From Thiemannella venezuelensis (lineage in GTDB: Bacteria > Actinomycetota > Actinomycetes > Streptosporangiales > Streptosporangiaceae), in assembly GCF_014203605.1 (NCBI RefSeq), contig NZ_JACHJJ010000024.1, positions 1 through 64,000 on the forward strand: a DNA stretch of 64,000 nt. The letters run 5' to 3'. This document shows, piece by piece, positions 16,539 through 24,263 of the stretch (position 1 is its first letter; every line of letters starts with the position of its first letter). The notes beneath the pieces were generated by a model. It had not been told where the DNA came from. It ran no database searches and worked only from the letters and a program-made list of their open reading frames with translations. The translations under genes and the position numbers were made by a program.

Positions 16539-18289
16539 GGGTCCTCCTGATCCTGCGGGGACACCTCGCCCGCGGCGGCGAACAGGGCCCGGTAGTCCGG
16601 GTCCCGCCAGAGCCCGCGATGAGTGCCGCGGGCCCGTATCCGCCCGTCCTCCATCCAGACCACCAGGTCGGCGCGGGCGGCGGTGGCGACGCGGTGGGCC
16701 ACGACCAGCCGGGTGCGCCCGCGCATCCCCTCCAGCAGGGTGCGGGTCACCTGGGCCTCCGTGGCGGTGTCGAGGCCGGAGGTGGCGTCGTCGAGAACGG
16801 TCAGGCGCGCCCGCCGGACCAGCGCGCGGGCCAGCCCCAGCCGCTGGAGCTCGCCGCCGGACAGCGGGGCGGTGCCGGCCGGAGTGCCGTACCCCTCCGG
16901 GAGGCGGCCGATCACGTCGTCGACGTGCGCGGCGCGCGCCGCCTCCCGTACGGCCTCCCGGTCGACCGCGGGCAGGCCGTACGAGACGGCCTCGGCCAGA
17001 TCGCCGCCGAGCAGCACCGGACGTTCGAAGGCGTAGGCGACGGCACCGCGCAGCGCGTCCGGTTCGATCTCCCGCAGCGGGCGTCCGTCGAGCAGCACCT
17101 CGCCCCGGTCGGGATCCGTCAACCGCCCGGCCAGCAGGGCCAGTGTGCTCTTGCCGGCGCCGGAGCGCCCCACGACGGCGGTCAGCGACCCGGCGGGGAC
17201 CTCCAGGTCCACGTCCTCCACCGGCGCGGTGTTCTCCCGCACCACCGTGACACCGCGGAACGAGAGCGCACCGGGGCCCTCGGCCGGCGGGCGGGTGCCG
17301 GCCGGGGGAACGGGCAGGCCGAGCACCTCGCAGATCCGCCGGGCCGCCGAGCGGGAGTGCGCCAGGGCCATCAGCGCGTCGGTCTGGTCGACGAAGGACA
17401 GGCCCAGCGCGGTGTATCCGGCCGCGGCCAGCAGCTGCCCCGGCTCCAGGCGGCCGTCGGCGACGCCCAGCCCGGCCGTTCCGAGCACCGCCACCTCGAT
17501 GAGCGGAAGCAGCAGGGCGATCTTCCACACGCTGCGGGCCTGCGCCCGCCACAGGGCGTGCCCGGAGCCGGAGAGCTCCGGCAGCGGGGCGAGGATCCGG
17601 GTGATCTCACGGTCGGCACTGCCCGAGGCCCGCACCGTGCGGATGCCGGCCAGGGCGTCGGTCAGGCGGGCGGCCAACCGGCCCTGCGCCCCCTGGTAGT
17701 CGTCGTACAGGCCCGAGACCCGCTCGACGAACAGGCGGATGAGGGCGACCGCGGCGGGTGCACCGGCCACGAAGGTGAGTCCCACCCGCCAGTCGATCAC
17801 GAACAGGGCGGCGACGCCGCCGATGGAGGTGATCAGCCCGGTCGCGATGCCCACCAGCGTCACCGGAACGCGTCCGGCGGTCGCGGTGTTGCTCACCAGC
17901 CGGTTGACCAGCTCGCCGGTCGGTGACCGGCGGGTCTCGGCGATGTCGAGCGAGAGCAGGTGGGCGGTGAGCCGCACCCGCAGGGACGACGTGGCGGAGG
18001 CGGTGGCGGCGGCCCCGGCCACCATGCCGGCGATCTCGGCGCACGCCGTGAGGGCCAGCACCAGGATCAGGCACACCGCGGCGGTCCGCGGTCCGCGGCC
18101 GGTGAGGGCCTCGTCCACCGCGGAGGCCAGGACGGCGGGCAGGAGCAGCACGGCGGCGGAGGAGGCGAGGGAGGCGGCGGCGACCACCGCCAGCGGCACC
18201 CGGGGACCGCGCGCGAGGGAGACGAGCAGGCGGTCGCCGTGTTTCCGCGTCACCCGCTCGCGCGACGGGCCCGGCACGGGATCTGGCAT
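16520..18289 (-). CDS. ABC exporter subunit 1 (TMD-NBD) of the lanthipeptide locus
   Basis: A 589-residue half-transporter; start ATG 18289 with GAGGGAG before it. Six membrane helices lie between about residues 25 and 300 (AVVAAASLASSAAVLLLPAVLASAV, VCLILVLALTACAEIAG and others). The NBD has Walker A (GRSGAGKST), signature LSGGELQRLGLARAL, Walker B (LTVLDDATSGLD) and the H-loop (VVAHR). Walker B ends in Asp rather than the usual catalytic Glu (LDDATS), whereas subunit 2 has LDEAT. This suggests an asymmetric heterodimer with one degenerate ATP site. The gene follows the precursor gene after two strong hairpins, so its expression is probably lower than that of the precursor. Confidence 0.9.
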   Translation of the reverse strand: MPDPVPGPSRERVTRKHGDRLLVSLARGPRVPLAVVAAASLASSAAVLLLPAVLASAVDEALTGRGPRTAAVCLILVLALTACAEIAGMVAGAAATASATSSLRVRLTAHLLSLDIAETRRSPTGELVNRLVSNTATAGRVPVTLVGIATGLITSIGGVAALFVIDWRVGLTFVAGAPAAVALIRLFVERVSGLYDDYQGAQGRLAARLTDALAGIRTVRASGSADREITRILAPLPELSGSGHALWRAQARSVWKIALLLPLIEVAVLGTAGLGVADGRLEPGQLLAAAGYTALGLSFVDQTDALMALAHSRSAARRICEVLGLPVPPAGTRPPAEGPGALSFRGVTVVRENTAPVEDVDLEVPAGSLTAVVGRSGAGKSTLALLAGRLTDPDRGEVLLDGRPLREIEPDALRGAVAYAFERPVLLGGDLAEAVSYGLPAVDREAVREAARAAHVDDVIGRLPEGYGTPAGTAPLSGGELQRLGLARALVRRARLTVLDDATSGLDTATEAQVTRTLLEGMRGRTRLVVAHRVATAARADLVVWMEDGRIRARGTHRGLWRDPDYRALFAAAGEVSPQDQEDPCPARS

Positions 18290-18335
18290 CGTCTCCCTCT
18301 CTGCGTGGTGGATCCGTCGGGACGGCGGCCCCGCG

Positions 18336-18369
18336 CTTCCGGCGGGGCGGGAACCCGCCCCGCCGGAAG
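18336..18369 (-). terminator. 16-bp perfect stem between precursor and exporter genes
   Basis: CTTCCGGCGGGGCGGG pairs perfectly with CCCGCCCCGCCGGAAG across a 2-base loop. It lies 47 bases before the exporter start at 18289. It probably acts as a partial terminator or 3' stabiliser for precursor mRNA, lowering exporter transcription. Confidence 0.75.
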
Positions 18370-18395
18370 GTCTACCGGGGGCCCGGCCCGTCACG

Positions 18396-18427
18396 CCGCG
18401 GTGAACGCCCGCCGGCACTCACCGCGG
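18396..18427 (-). terminator. Hairpin directly after the lanthipeptide precursor gene
   Basis: CCGCGGTGA and TCACCGCGG form a 9-bp stem with a 14-base loop, about 24 bases past the precursor stop. With the stem at 18336-18369 it makes a double hairpin. Confidence 0.6.
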
Positions 18428-18450
18428 CCCTCGGGCGGGAGCTGCGGGGA

Positions 18451-18585
18451 TCAGTACGTGTACCCGGAGCCGTTGCAGCTGTTGAAGCAGGTACGGATGT
18501 TGATCTCGCAGGTGGAGTTGCAGCCGCGGAGCTGGGTCTCCTCGGTTGCGGGGAGCATCTCCAGGGCGTTGATGTCGAGTTCCAT
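18451..18585 (-). CDS. lanA: Class IV lanthipeptide precursor peptide (44 residues)
   Basis: A 44-residue peptide beginning MELDINALEMLPATEETQ, start ATG 18585 with AAAGGAA about seven bases upstream. The N-terminal ALEMLP element resembles the leaders of ALQxLP-type lanthipeptides. The C-terminal part from Gly21 has four Cys (22, 26, 33, 37) and six Ser/Thr (24, 25, 32, 36, 40, 43). They form two C-x3-C units, each with a hydroxy residue just before the second Cys (NSTC, FNSC). This allows up to four thioether rings. Only one Pro (12) occurs, a possible cut site for the S9 peptidase encoded next door. The synthetase, peptidase and exporter genes around it support the call. Its small size makes it easy to overlook. 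Confidence 0.85.
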   Translation of the reverse strand: MELDINALEMLPATEETQLRGCNSTCEINIRTCFNSCNGSGYTY

Positions 18586-18622
18586 CGCGGTTCCTTTCTT
18601 CTTGCCGGTTTCTTCCGGGGTC

Positions 18623-18642
18623 GTCACCCCGTTCGGGGTGAC
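18623..18642 (-). promoter_or_regulatory. Hairpin in the leader before the precursor gene
   Basis: GTCACCCC and GGGGTGAC form a perfect 8-bp stem with loop GAAC (minus strand), 37 bases upstream of the precursor start and within the 135-base gap after the peptidase gene. It could end transcription from the synthetase/peptidase genes, mark an RNA processing site, or stabilise the precursor mRNA 5' end. Confidence 0.6.
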
Positions 18643-18719
18643 CGCCGGGCACGTCCGGACAGGGACGTGGCCGGCCGCCGGCGAGCCCCGGCGAGTGTCC
18701 GCCCGGGCTCGCCGGAGGT

Positions 18720-20546
18720 CTACGGAGGGCCGTGCCGGTCGTACGGCGGCCGATGGCGGTCCTCGCCCTCGCTGAGGAAGCCGGCGACGCGGTCGAGGAC
18801 GAGGTGCCCGCCGGCCTCGGACAGCGGATCGTGGCCGGCACCGGCGACCTCCAGGTAGGCCGGGCCGGCGCCGCCGCGGTGCCCGCTCTCGCGGAGCCGG
18901 TCGCGCAGGCGCCGGGAGTGGGAGACCGGGATGACCGGATCCTGGTCACCGTGGACGATGAGCAGGGGCAGCCGCATCCGGCCGGCCAGCCGCAGCAGGT
19001 CGCGGGGGCCGAGGTCGTCGTCGATCTCCTCCCGGCCGCCGAGCCGGTCGATGAGGTTGCGTACCTCGGGCGGCCCGTCGTCGTGCAGGTGCCGCCCGGA
19101 CAGGAACGGGGCGACGACCGCGGCGCGGGCCCACAGGCCGGGCCGGGCGGCGGCGGCCAGCAACGCCAGGTAGGCGCCGTAGCTGGGGCCGTACAGCATC
19201 GGCCGCTCGCGGCCCGGCCCGCGCGCGGCGGACAGGGCGCGGCCCAGGTGCAGGACGTCGTCCAGGTCGGGGCCGCCCCAGGCGCCGCGGACGGCGTCGC
19301 GGTGCGCCGCGCCGTATCCGGTGCTGCCCCGCTGGTTGGGCGCGACCACGGCGATCCCCGCAGCGGCCAGGCGCCGGAACAGCGGGTCGAAACCGAGCCG
19401 CCAGGAGGACTCGGGGCCGCCGTGCAGCGCGAGCACCACCCGGCGGGCGGTGTCGGGGTCGCCGTACACGACGGCCTCGATGTCTCCCGCCGGGCCGTCG
19501 TAGGCTCGCACGGGGGGCCGGGCCGGCCGCGGACGGGAGCGGCGCCGGGCGGCGCCTGACCGGGACGGCCGGACCACGGTGATCAGGCCGGGCGGGTGGT
19601 CGGGCGTGCTGTGGACCAGGTGCAGCCCGGCGTCACCCCAGTGGGCCCTCCGGTACAGCACGCCTGCCGGGAGGCCGACCTCCCGGCAGGCGTCCTCCAC
19701 CAGGTCGTGCAGGAGGAGGTGGGAGCGGGCGCCGCGGGTGACCGCCAGCGCCAGGCGCCGTCCGGCGGGGTCCAGGGTCAGCGGGATCACGCCGCCCTCG
19801 ATCGCGTTCAGCCGGTCGGGGAAGACGGTGGGCCCCTCGTCGCCGCGGCGCCGGACGCCCAGCCGGTAGGCGCCGCCGCGGTGTGCGGCGGTGAGCAGTA
19901 CCCCGGTGCGGGGCGCTGCCAGCAGCAGGTGCTCGTCGCCGGCCAGGCCGTCCAGAGGGGTCAGGACGCCGCGTGAGAGGTCCAGCACCACGGTGCCCCC
20001 CGCCCCGGACCGGCCGGAGGCCAGAGCGAGGCGGTCGCCGGTCCCGTCGAGCCAGATCCCTCCGCTGACCAGGACGGGGAGCTCGGCGATCCGCTCGGGC
20101 GGCTCGTCCCGGCCGGACAGCCGCCAGACCGTGGTGGTCCGGTCCGCGCCGGCCTCGAAGGCCAGGGCGGCGGTTGCGGGCGCCGGCCCGGCGATGAGCC
20201 TGAGGGCGGGACCGCCGACGGTGGCCAGCCGGTGCTCCTCGGCCGGGGCGTCGCCGTCCCGGGAGGGGACGGCGAGCAGGAGACGGTGCCCGCCGCCGTC
20301 CGGGCGGCACAGCAGCACGCGGCCGTCGTCGGTGGCGACGAGCGCGGTCTGCGGGCTCTCTCCGCCGGAGCCGCGCAGGGTCCGGGCACGCGGGCCGCTC
20401 CCCGTGAGGTCCCACAGCTCCGGGGCCAGGCGGTGGCCGCGGCGCGCCAGGCAGGCGGCGTACCGCCCGCCCCCGGAGAAGCAGAAGCCGCTCCGCCGGA
20501 CGTCCTGGAGGACCTCTCGCCCGGTCTCGGCGACGACCCGGTCCAT
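18720..20546 (-). CDS. S9 family peptidase, probable leader protease
   Basis: A 608-residue prolyl-oligopeptidase-type enzyme. The N-terminal part (about residues 1-340) is a beta-propeller with repeated strands. The C-terminal alpha/beta hydrolase domain has LALHGGPESSW (oxyanion region), GPSYGAYLALL with the nucleophile Ser, VHGDQDPVIP with Asp, and GAGHDPL with His. There is no signal peptide, so it is cytoplasmic. Its ATG overlaps the stop of the synthetase gene by one base (TGATG). S9 peptidases of this type (for example FlaP) remove leaders in class III lanthipeptide systems; by context this one probably processes the neighbouring precursor. The exporter lacks a protease domain, which fits. 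Confidence 0.85.
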   Translation of the reverse strand: MDRVVAETGREVLQDVRRSGFCFSGGGRYAACLARRGHRLAPELWDLTGSGPRARTLRGSGGESPQTALVATDDGRVLLCRPDGGGHRLLLAVPSRDGDAPAEEHRLATVGGPALRLIAGPAPATAALAFEAGADRTTTVWRLSGRDEPPERIAELPVLVSGGIWLDGTGDRLALASGRSGAGGTVVLDLSRGVLTPLDGLAGDEHLLLAAPRTGVLLTAAHRGGAYRLGVRRRGDEGPTVFPDRLNAIEGGVIPLTLDPAGRRLALAVTRGARSHLLLHDLVEDACREVGLPAGVLYRRAHWGDAGLHLVHSTPDHPPGLITVVRPSRSGAARRRSRPRPARPPVRAYDGPAGDIEAVVYGDPDTARRVVLALHGGPESSWRLGFDPLFRRLAAAGIAVVAPNQRGSTGYGAAHRDAVRGAWGGPDLDDVLHLGRALSAARGPGRERPMLYGPSYGAYLALLAAAARPGLWARAAVVAPFLSGRHLHDDGPPEVRNLIDRLGGREEIDDDLGPRDLLRLAGRMRLPLLIVHGDQDPVIPVSHSRRLRDRLRESGHRGGAGPAYLEVAGAGHDPLSEAGGHLVLDRVAGFLSEGEDRHRPPYDRHGPP

Positions 20547-23449
20547 CACGTCGGCTCCCGCCGCGCCGCGCCGGCGGCCGCCGGGTCCGGCGGGCCGTCA
20601 CCGGGAGGGTCGGCCATCCAGGGGCGCGGCCCGCCGTGGCGCAGCCGGTGCAGGAAGTCCAGTACCCCGGCCAGGCCGGTGTTCCAGCCGACGGTCACCT
20701 CGGTCGTGCTCTCGTCCGGGACCACCAGCAACCCGTCGCGGACGACGGCGCGCGCCCACAGGCACCCGGCCAGCTCCTCGGCCAGCTCGCGGTAGACCGG
20801 CTCGCCCAGGACGTCGGCCATGTCGAGGAGGAACTGCCCGTCTCCGGCGAGCCCGTGGCAGGCCGCCGTCCCCGAGCTCAGGCGGTGCGCGTGCACGGCG
20901 ACCGCGGCGCCCCTGGCGGCGTCCAGGAAACGCCGGTCACCGGTGGCCGCGTACAGGCGGATCAGGAACGTGCCCACCCCCGAGGAGCCGCTGCACCAGT
21001 GCGGGAGCCTGTCCTCCCCGCCGGGGGCACTCGCCCACCAGGCGGCGTCGCCGTGGCGGTCGGCCGCGGCCAGCAGGGTCTCCCCGGCCGCCACGGCCGT
21101 CTCCAGGCAGTCCTCGTGCCCCAGGGCGGCGTCCGCGGCCAGCAGGAAGGCGCCGACCCCGGCGACGCCGTGGGCGAAGCCGTAGTGCACCACGCCCGCC
21201 AGCCCGGAGTCGAAGTCCTCGGGAATCGGCCACAGCACCGTCTCGGGAGTGCGCCGGGCGGCCTTCAGCAGCGCGTCGGCGCACTCTCCGGCCCGCTCGC
21301 GGAAGCGGGCGTCACCGGTGGCGTACCAGAAGTGCAGCAGGGCCAGCCCGGTTCCGGACAGGCCGTGGCACACGTCCGGGTTCGGCCAGCTCGTCGGCAG
21401 GTCCAGCGCGAGGCCGGTGCCGGTGGCGCGCAGACCGTTGTCGCCGAGCGCGCGGCCGGCCTCGTACAGGCCCCAGGCGATCCCGGCGCGGCCGAAGTAC
21501 AGCCCCGGAGAGGGCCGGTGCTCACCGGCGAGGCGGCGCGCCGTCCAGCCCGCCGCGTCCCTCAGCCCCGCCGGCAGCCCGGCGTGCGGTCCCGGCGCCT
21601 CCGTCCGCGCCGGCCGGGCGGAGGCCGTGGCGGCCTCGTGCCCCGCCAGCGAGGCGAGAAGGGTGAGCACTCCGGCCGATCCGTACTGCACGGCGCACGG
21701 ATCGGTGGTCGCCCCGTATCCGCGCGCCCCCTTGACGGGCCACAGCGTGGCGCGCGCCTCCGGGTCGGCGACCGCGGCCGGGGAGATCGTCCGCAGGATG
21801 TGGGCGAGCCCGTCGCCGAGCAGGCGATCCTGCTCGGCCGCGCCCAGCCGGTAGCCGTGCGGAGTCCCCGCGCGGACCGCCGGCGGGAGCGGCGCGGCGG
21901 CCAGGCCGTCCAGGAACGCCCGTACCCGCTCCAGGTCCCAGCGCCGTCCGGGCTCCTGCCCCATCAGGCCGAGGAAGAGCGGGACCAGCGCCGTCGCCAC
22001 CGGATCGCCCGCGGTGGCGACGCTCACCAGCGTGCCCAGCCGCGCGTCCCACGACCGCGTCCCGGCGGGCCGGTCCTCCGCCAGCACCGGCTGGCAGTCG
22101 GTGGCCATGAAGAACACCGTCGCCCCGAGCGCGAACAGGTCGGCCTCCGGGCCGGGCGCGGGGCCGTACTCGGCGCCCCGGACCTGTTCGGGCGGAGCGT
22201 AACCGGGGGTGAACGCCCTGACCACCGGTGTGCCGGGCACCGCGGCCGTCTCCAGGTCGATCAGCAGGCAGTCGTCGCCGGTGACGATGACGTTGTTCGG
22301 CGTCAGGTCCCGCAGCACGTATCCCCGGCCGTGCACCACGGCGACCAGGGCGGCCAGCCGCCGGGCCAGTCCCACCACCGCGGCGTGGCGATCCGGGTCC
22401 GGCGGGGAGAACCGCCGCCTCCCCGCCCATTCGGTGAGCACGCTCCCGGAGAGGCGCTCCTGGGCGAGGAAGAGGTTGTCGTCCTGCTCGAACAACTCCA
22501 CCTTGCGCGCCGTGACGCCCAGCGGGGCGAACAGGTCGAGCATGCGCGCCTCGTGGCGGAGCCGGTCGCGCCCGTCCCGCCCGTGCAGGCCGGCGCCCAG
22601 GTGCGGGCGGGCGTGCTTGACCACCACCTGTCCGCCGGTCTCCCGGTCCTCGGCCAGGAAGACCCCTCCCTTGGCGCCGTGCCGGACGGCCTGGCGCACC
22701 ACGAACCGGCCGCCCAGCAGCACCGCCTCCGGAACGGTGGTCCGGGCCGGCGCCCGGCCGGACTCGAACGGGCACCGCGCCCACTCCGGAGGGGAGTACC
22801 ACGCCTTGCGCTCGTCGGTCACCCTGGTGCCGTCGGGCGCGGTCAGCCGCGAGGTGTAGGTTCCGTCGTTGTCCAGTTCGCCGGGGGCGGAGAAGACCCC
22901 GAAGCGGTAGTGCACCAGGCTGCCGGGCAGGTAGGCGCGGTCGGACAGGATCGGCGGGCCGGGCAGGCCGGAGGTGGCCCGGTGCAGCTCCTCGGCGATC
23001 GCCACGGCGGTCTCGTCGTCGGGCGGGTAGACCGTGACGAACTTGCCGACGGATCCGCGGTCCTGCTCACGTGACAGGAGGGCGCCCGTCTCGCCGAGCG
23101 TGGCGGCGAACTTGAACGGGCAGCGGCGGCGGCCCAGCACCTCCGCCACCCGCGCCAGCACCACGGGGGCCGACAGCGGCGTCGCCGACACGTGGAGCTT
23201 CCAGCCCTGGGCGCGCCGCACCGAATCCGCCGGAGCCGCATAGGTCCACGGCGTACCGGGGTGGATCTCCCAGCCGGGCAGGAGCCGTCCGGCGGCGGGG
23301 GCGGAACCTCCTGCGGCGGGCTCCGCGCCGGCGTCCGCCACGTCCGCCGCCCGGCCCGCCACCCGTCCCAGGGTCGCCCTGGCGATGTCCTCCAGCAGAT
23401 GGCGGTCCCCGTCCGCACGCCCGCCCTCACCCGTACTCCGCACAGCCAC
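20546..23449 (-). CDS. lanL: Class IV lanthipeptide synthetase (LanL)
   Basis: A three-domain enzyme of about 967 residues; start GTG 23449 is chosen because upstream sequence looks non-coding (GTG 23443 is also possible). The lyase domain (about 80-210) has the WKLHVSATP motif. The Ser/Thr kinase domain (about 245-510) has VVVKHARP, the catalytic loop LRDLTPNNVIV and LIDLE. The LanC-like cyclase domain (about 560-950) has GxxG repeats and all three zinc ligands: WCSGSSG (Cys near 818) and CHGLAG (Cys-His near 860). Zinc ligands separate class IV LanL from class III LanKC. It would phosphorylate and eliminate Ser/Thr of the precursor and add Cys thiols. It is coupled to the peptidase gene. 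Confidence 0.9.
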   Translation of the reverse strand: MAVRSTGEGGRADGDRHLLEDIARATLGRVAGRAADVADAGAEPAAGGSAPAAGRLLPGWEIHPGTPWTYAAPADSVRRAQGWKLHVSATPLSAPVVLARVAEVLGRRRCPFKFAATLGETGALLSREQDRGSVGKFVTVYPPDDETAVAIAEELHRATSGLPGPPILSDRAYLPGSLVHYRFGVFSAPGELDNDGTYTSRLTAPDGTRVTDERKAWYSPPEWARCPFESGRAPARTTVPEAVLLGGRFVVRQAVRHGAKGGVFLAEDRETGGQVVVKHARPHLGAGLHGRDGRDRLRHEARMLDLFAPLGVTARKVELFEQDDNLFLAQERLSGSVLTEWAGRRRFSPPDPDRHAAVVGLARRLAALVAVVHGRGYVLRDLTPNNVIVTGDDCLLIDLETAAVPGTPVVRAFTPGYAPPEQVRGAEYGPAPGPEADLFALGATVFFMATDCQPVLAEDRPAGTRSWDARLGTLVSVATAGDPVATALVPLFLGLMGQEPGRRWDLERVRAFLDGLAAAPLPPAVRAGTPHGYRLGAAEQDRLLGDGLAHILRTISPAAVADPEARATLWPVKGARGYGATTDPCAVQYGSAGVLTLLASLAGHEAATASARPARTEAPGPHAGLPAGLRDAAGWTARRLAGEHRPSPGLYFGRAGIAWGLYEAGRALGDNGLRATGTGLALDLPTSWPNPDVCHGLSGTGLALLHFWYATGDARFRERAGECADALLKAARRTPETVLWPIPEDFDSGLAGVVHYGFAHGVAGVGAFLLAADAALGHEDCLETAVAAGETLLAAADRHGDAAWWASAPGGEDRLPHWCSGSSGVGTFLIRLYAATGDRRFLDAARGAAVAVHAHRLSSGTAACHGLAGDGQFLLDMADVLGEPVYRELAEELAGCLWARAVVRDGLLVVPDESTTEVTVGWNTGLAGVLDFLHRLRHGGPRPWMADPPGDGPPDPAAAGAARREPT

Positions 23450-23615
23450 GCCTCTCCGACTCCTCACCCTCGCCCGGCGATCCGTGTGGGGTCCGGGCGG
23501 AGCCTTCCCGCCGCGGACCGGCCGGCGCCCCGCGGCCGGGAGGGCGTCGCCCGCCCTCGCGCTCCACCGGGAACCCGCCGGACGGATCCACTCGGCGGGA
23601 ATGTTCTCCGGCCGT

Positions 23616-23668
23616 GTTTGCGAGCGGCTTGGAGGTGCTTGTTTGCGAACCGCTTGGAATCGTTTGGA
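23616..23668 (-). promoter_or_regulatory. CTTGGA direct repeats upstream of the synthetase gene
   Basis: Two 18-base copies, GTTTGCGAGCGGCTTGGA (23616-23633) and GTTTGCGAACCGCTTGGA (23641-23658), match at 16 of 18. A further TTTGGA follows at 23663-23668, 10 bases after the second. Direct heptamer-like repeats at about one helical turn are how SARP proteins read promoters. The same TTGGA repeats stand before the secreted-protein gene at 24184-24200. The 390-base gap 23450-23839 holds no other gene. Confidence 0.55.
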
Positions 23669-23792
23669 GCCGTCCGGGGCCACCGCGAACCGCGGTTCGG
23701 AGCGGGGATCGGTGATCGCGGAGTCCCGGGGACCGGGTCGTACCGCGGGACGCGGGGCGCCCCGCCCGTCCTCGGCCCCGTGCCCGGACATG

Positions 23793-23829
23793 CCTGACCC
23801 CGGCCGCGGGATCCGGGACCGGGGTCAGG
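23793..23829 (-). terminator. Terminator of the small secreted-protein gene
   Basis: CCTGACCCCGG and CCGGGGTCAGG form a perfect 11-bp stem with a 15-base loop, 11 bases after the stop at 23840. It separates this gene from the synthetase transcript. Confidence 0.65.
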
Positions 23830-23839
23830 GCGGCGCAGG

Positions 23840-24082
23840 TTATTCGTGGTAGAGGTAGAGGTCGAAGAAGGAACCGGCGCGCCTGCACTCGAAGTCCAGG
23901 GCGTTGGTGTTGAAGAGGGCTCTGACGCCGGCGCTGCTGCAGCCGCCGCTGGTCGTGTAGTGGCCTGCGAACCACCAGCTCCCGGCGGACTGCGCGGAAG
24001 CGGCCGTCGCGGGAGCGGTCATGGCTCCGAAGGCCAGGCCCCCGGCCACCAGCGCCACCGCGGCCAGACGACGAGTTCTCAT
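23840..24082 (-). CDS. Small secreted protein of the lanthipeptide locus
   Basis: An 80-residue protein with a clear Sec signal peptide: basic MRTRR, a hydrophobic LAAVALVAGGLAFGAM and an Ala-x-Ala cut region near residue 28. The mature part is about 50 residues with exactly two Cys (SGGCSSAG and DFECRRAG), so one disulfide is likely, and many aromatic residues (SWWFAGHYTTSG, FFDLYLYHE). I do not recognise a family with a known role. It has its own terminator, and CTTGGA repeats lie about 100 bases upstream, like those before the synthetase. This suggests co-regulation with the lanthipeptide genes. Possible roles are immunity, partner peptide or unrelated. Confidence 0.7.
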   Translation of the reverse strand: MRTRRLAAVALVAGGLAFGAMTAPATAASAQSAGSWWFAGHYTTSGGCSSAGVRALFNTNALDFECRRAGSFFDLYLYHE

Positions 24083-24183
24083 TCTCTTTCCGCCTTTCGT
24101 GAAGAGGCGCGCCCGCGAGCGGCGATTCCGGTGAGGACCGCACCCGGACGCGTGTTTTCCCGCTGAGAGGGTGCATCGGCCTG

Positions 24184-24200
24184 CTTGGAAAGCACTTGGA
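24184..24200 (-). promoter_or_regulatory. CTTGGA direct repeat (11-bp period) before the secreted-protein gene
   Basis: CTTGGA occurs at 24184-24189 and again at 24195-24200, 11 bases apart, about 100 bases before ATG 24082. The spacing is that of SARP binding repeats. The motif is shared with the synthetase upstream region. Confidence 0.55.
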
Positions 24201-24263
24201 GGATCGCCCCGGAGGCCTCCCGCGGCGGAGGCGGGATCTCCGGCCGGCTCCGGAGCCCCGGAC

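Noticed and set aside
20546-23449. Class III (LanKC) assignment for the synthetase
   Set aside because: The cyclase domain keeps the WCSG Cys and the CHG Cys-His zinc ligands, which class III enzymes lack.
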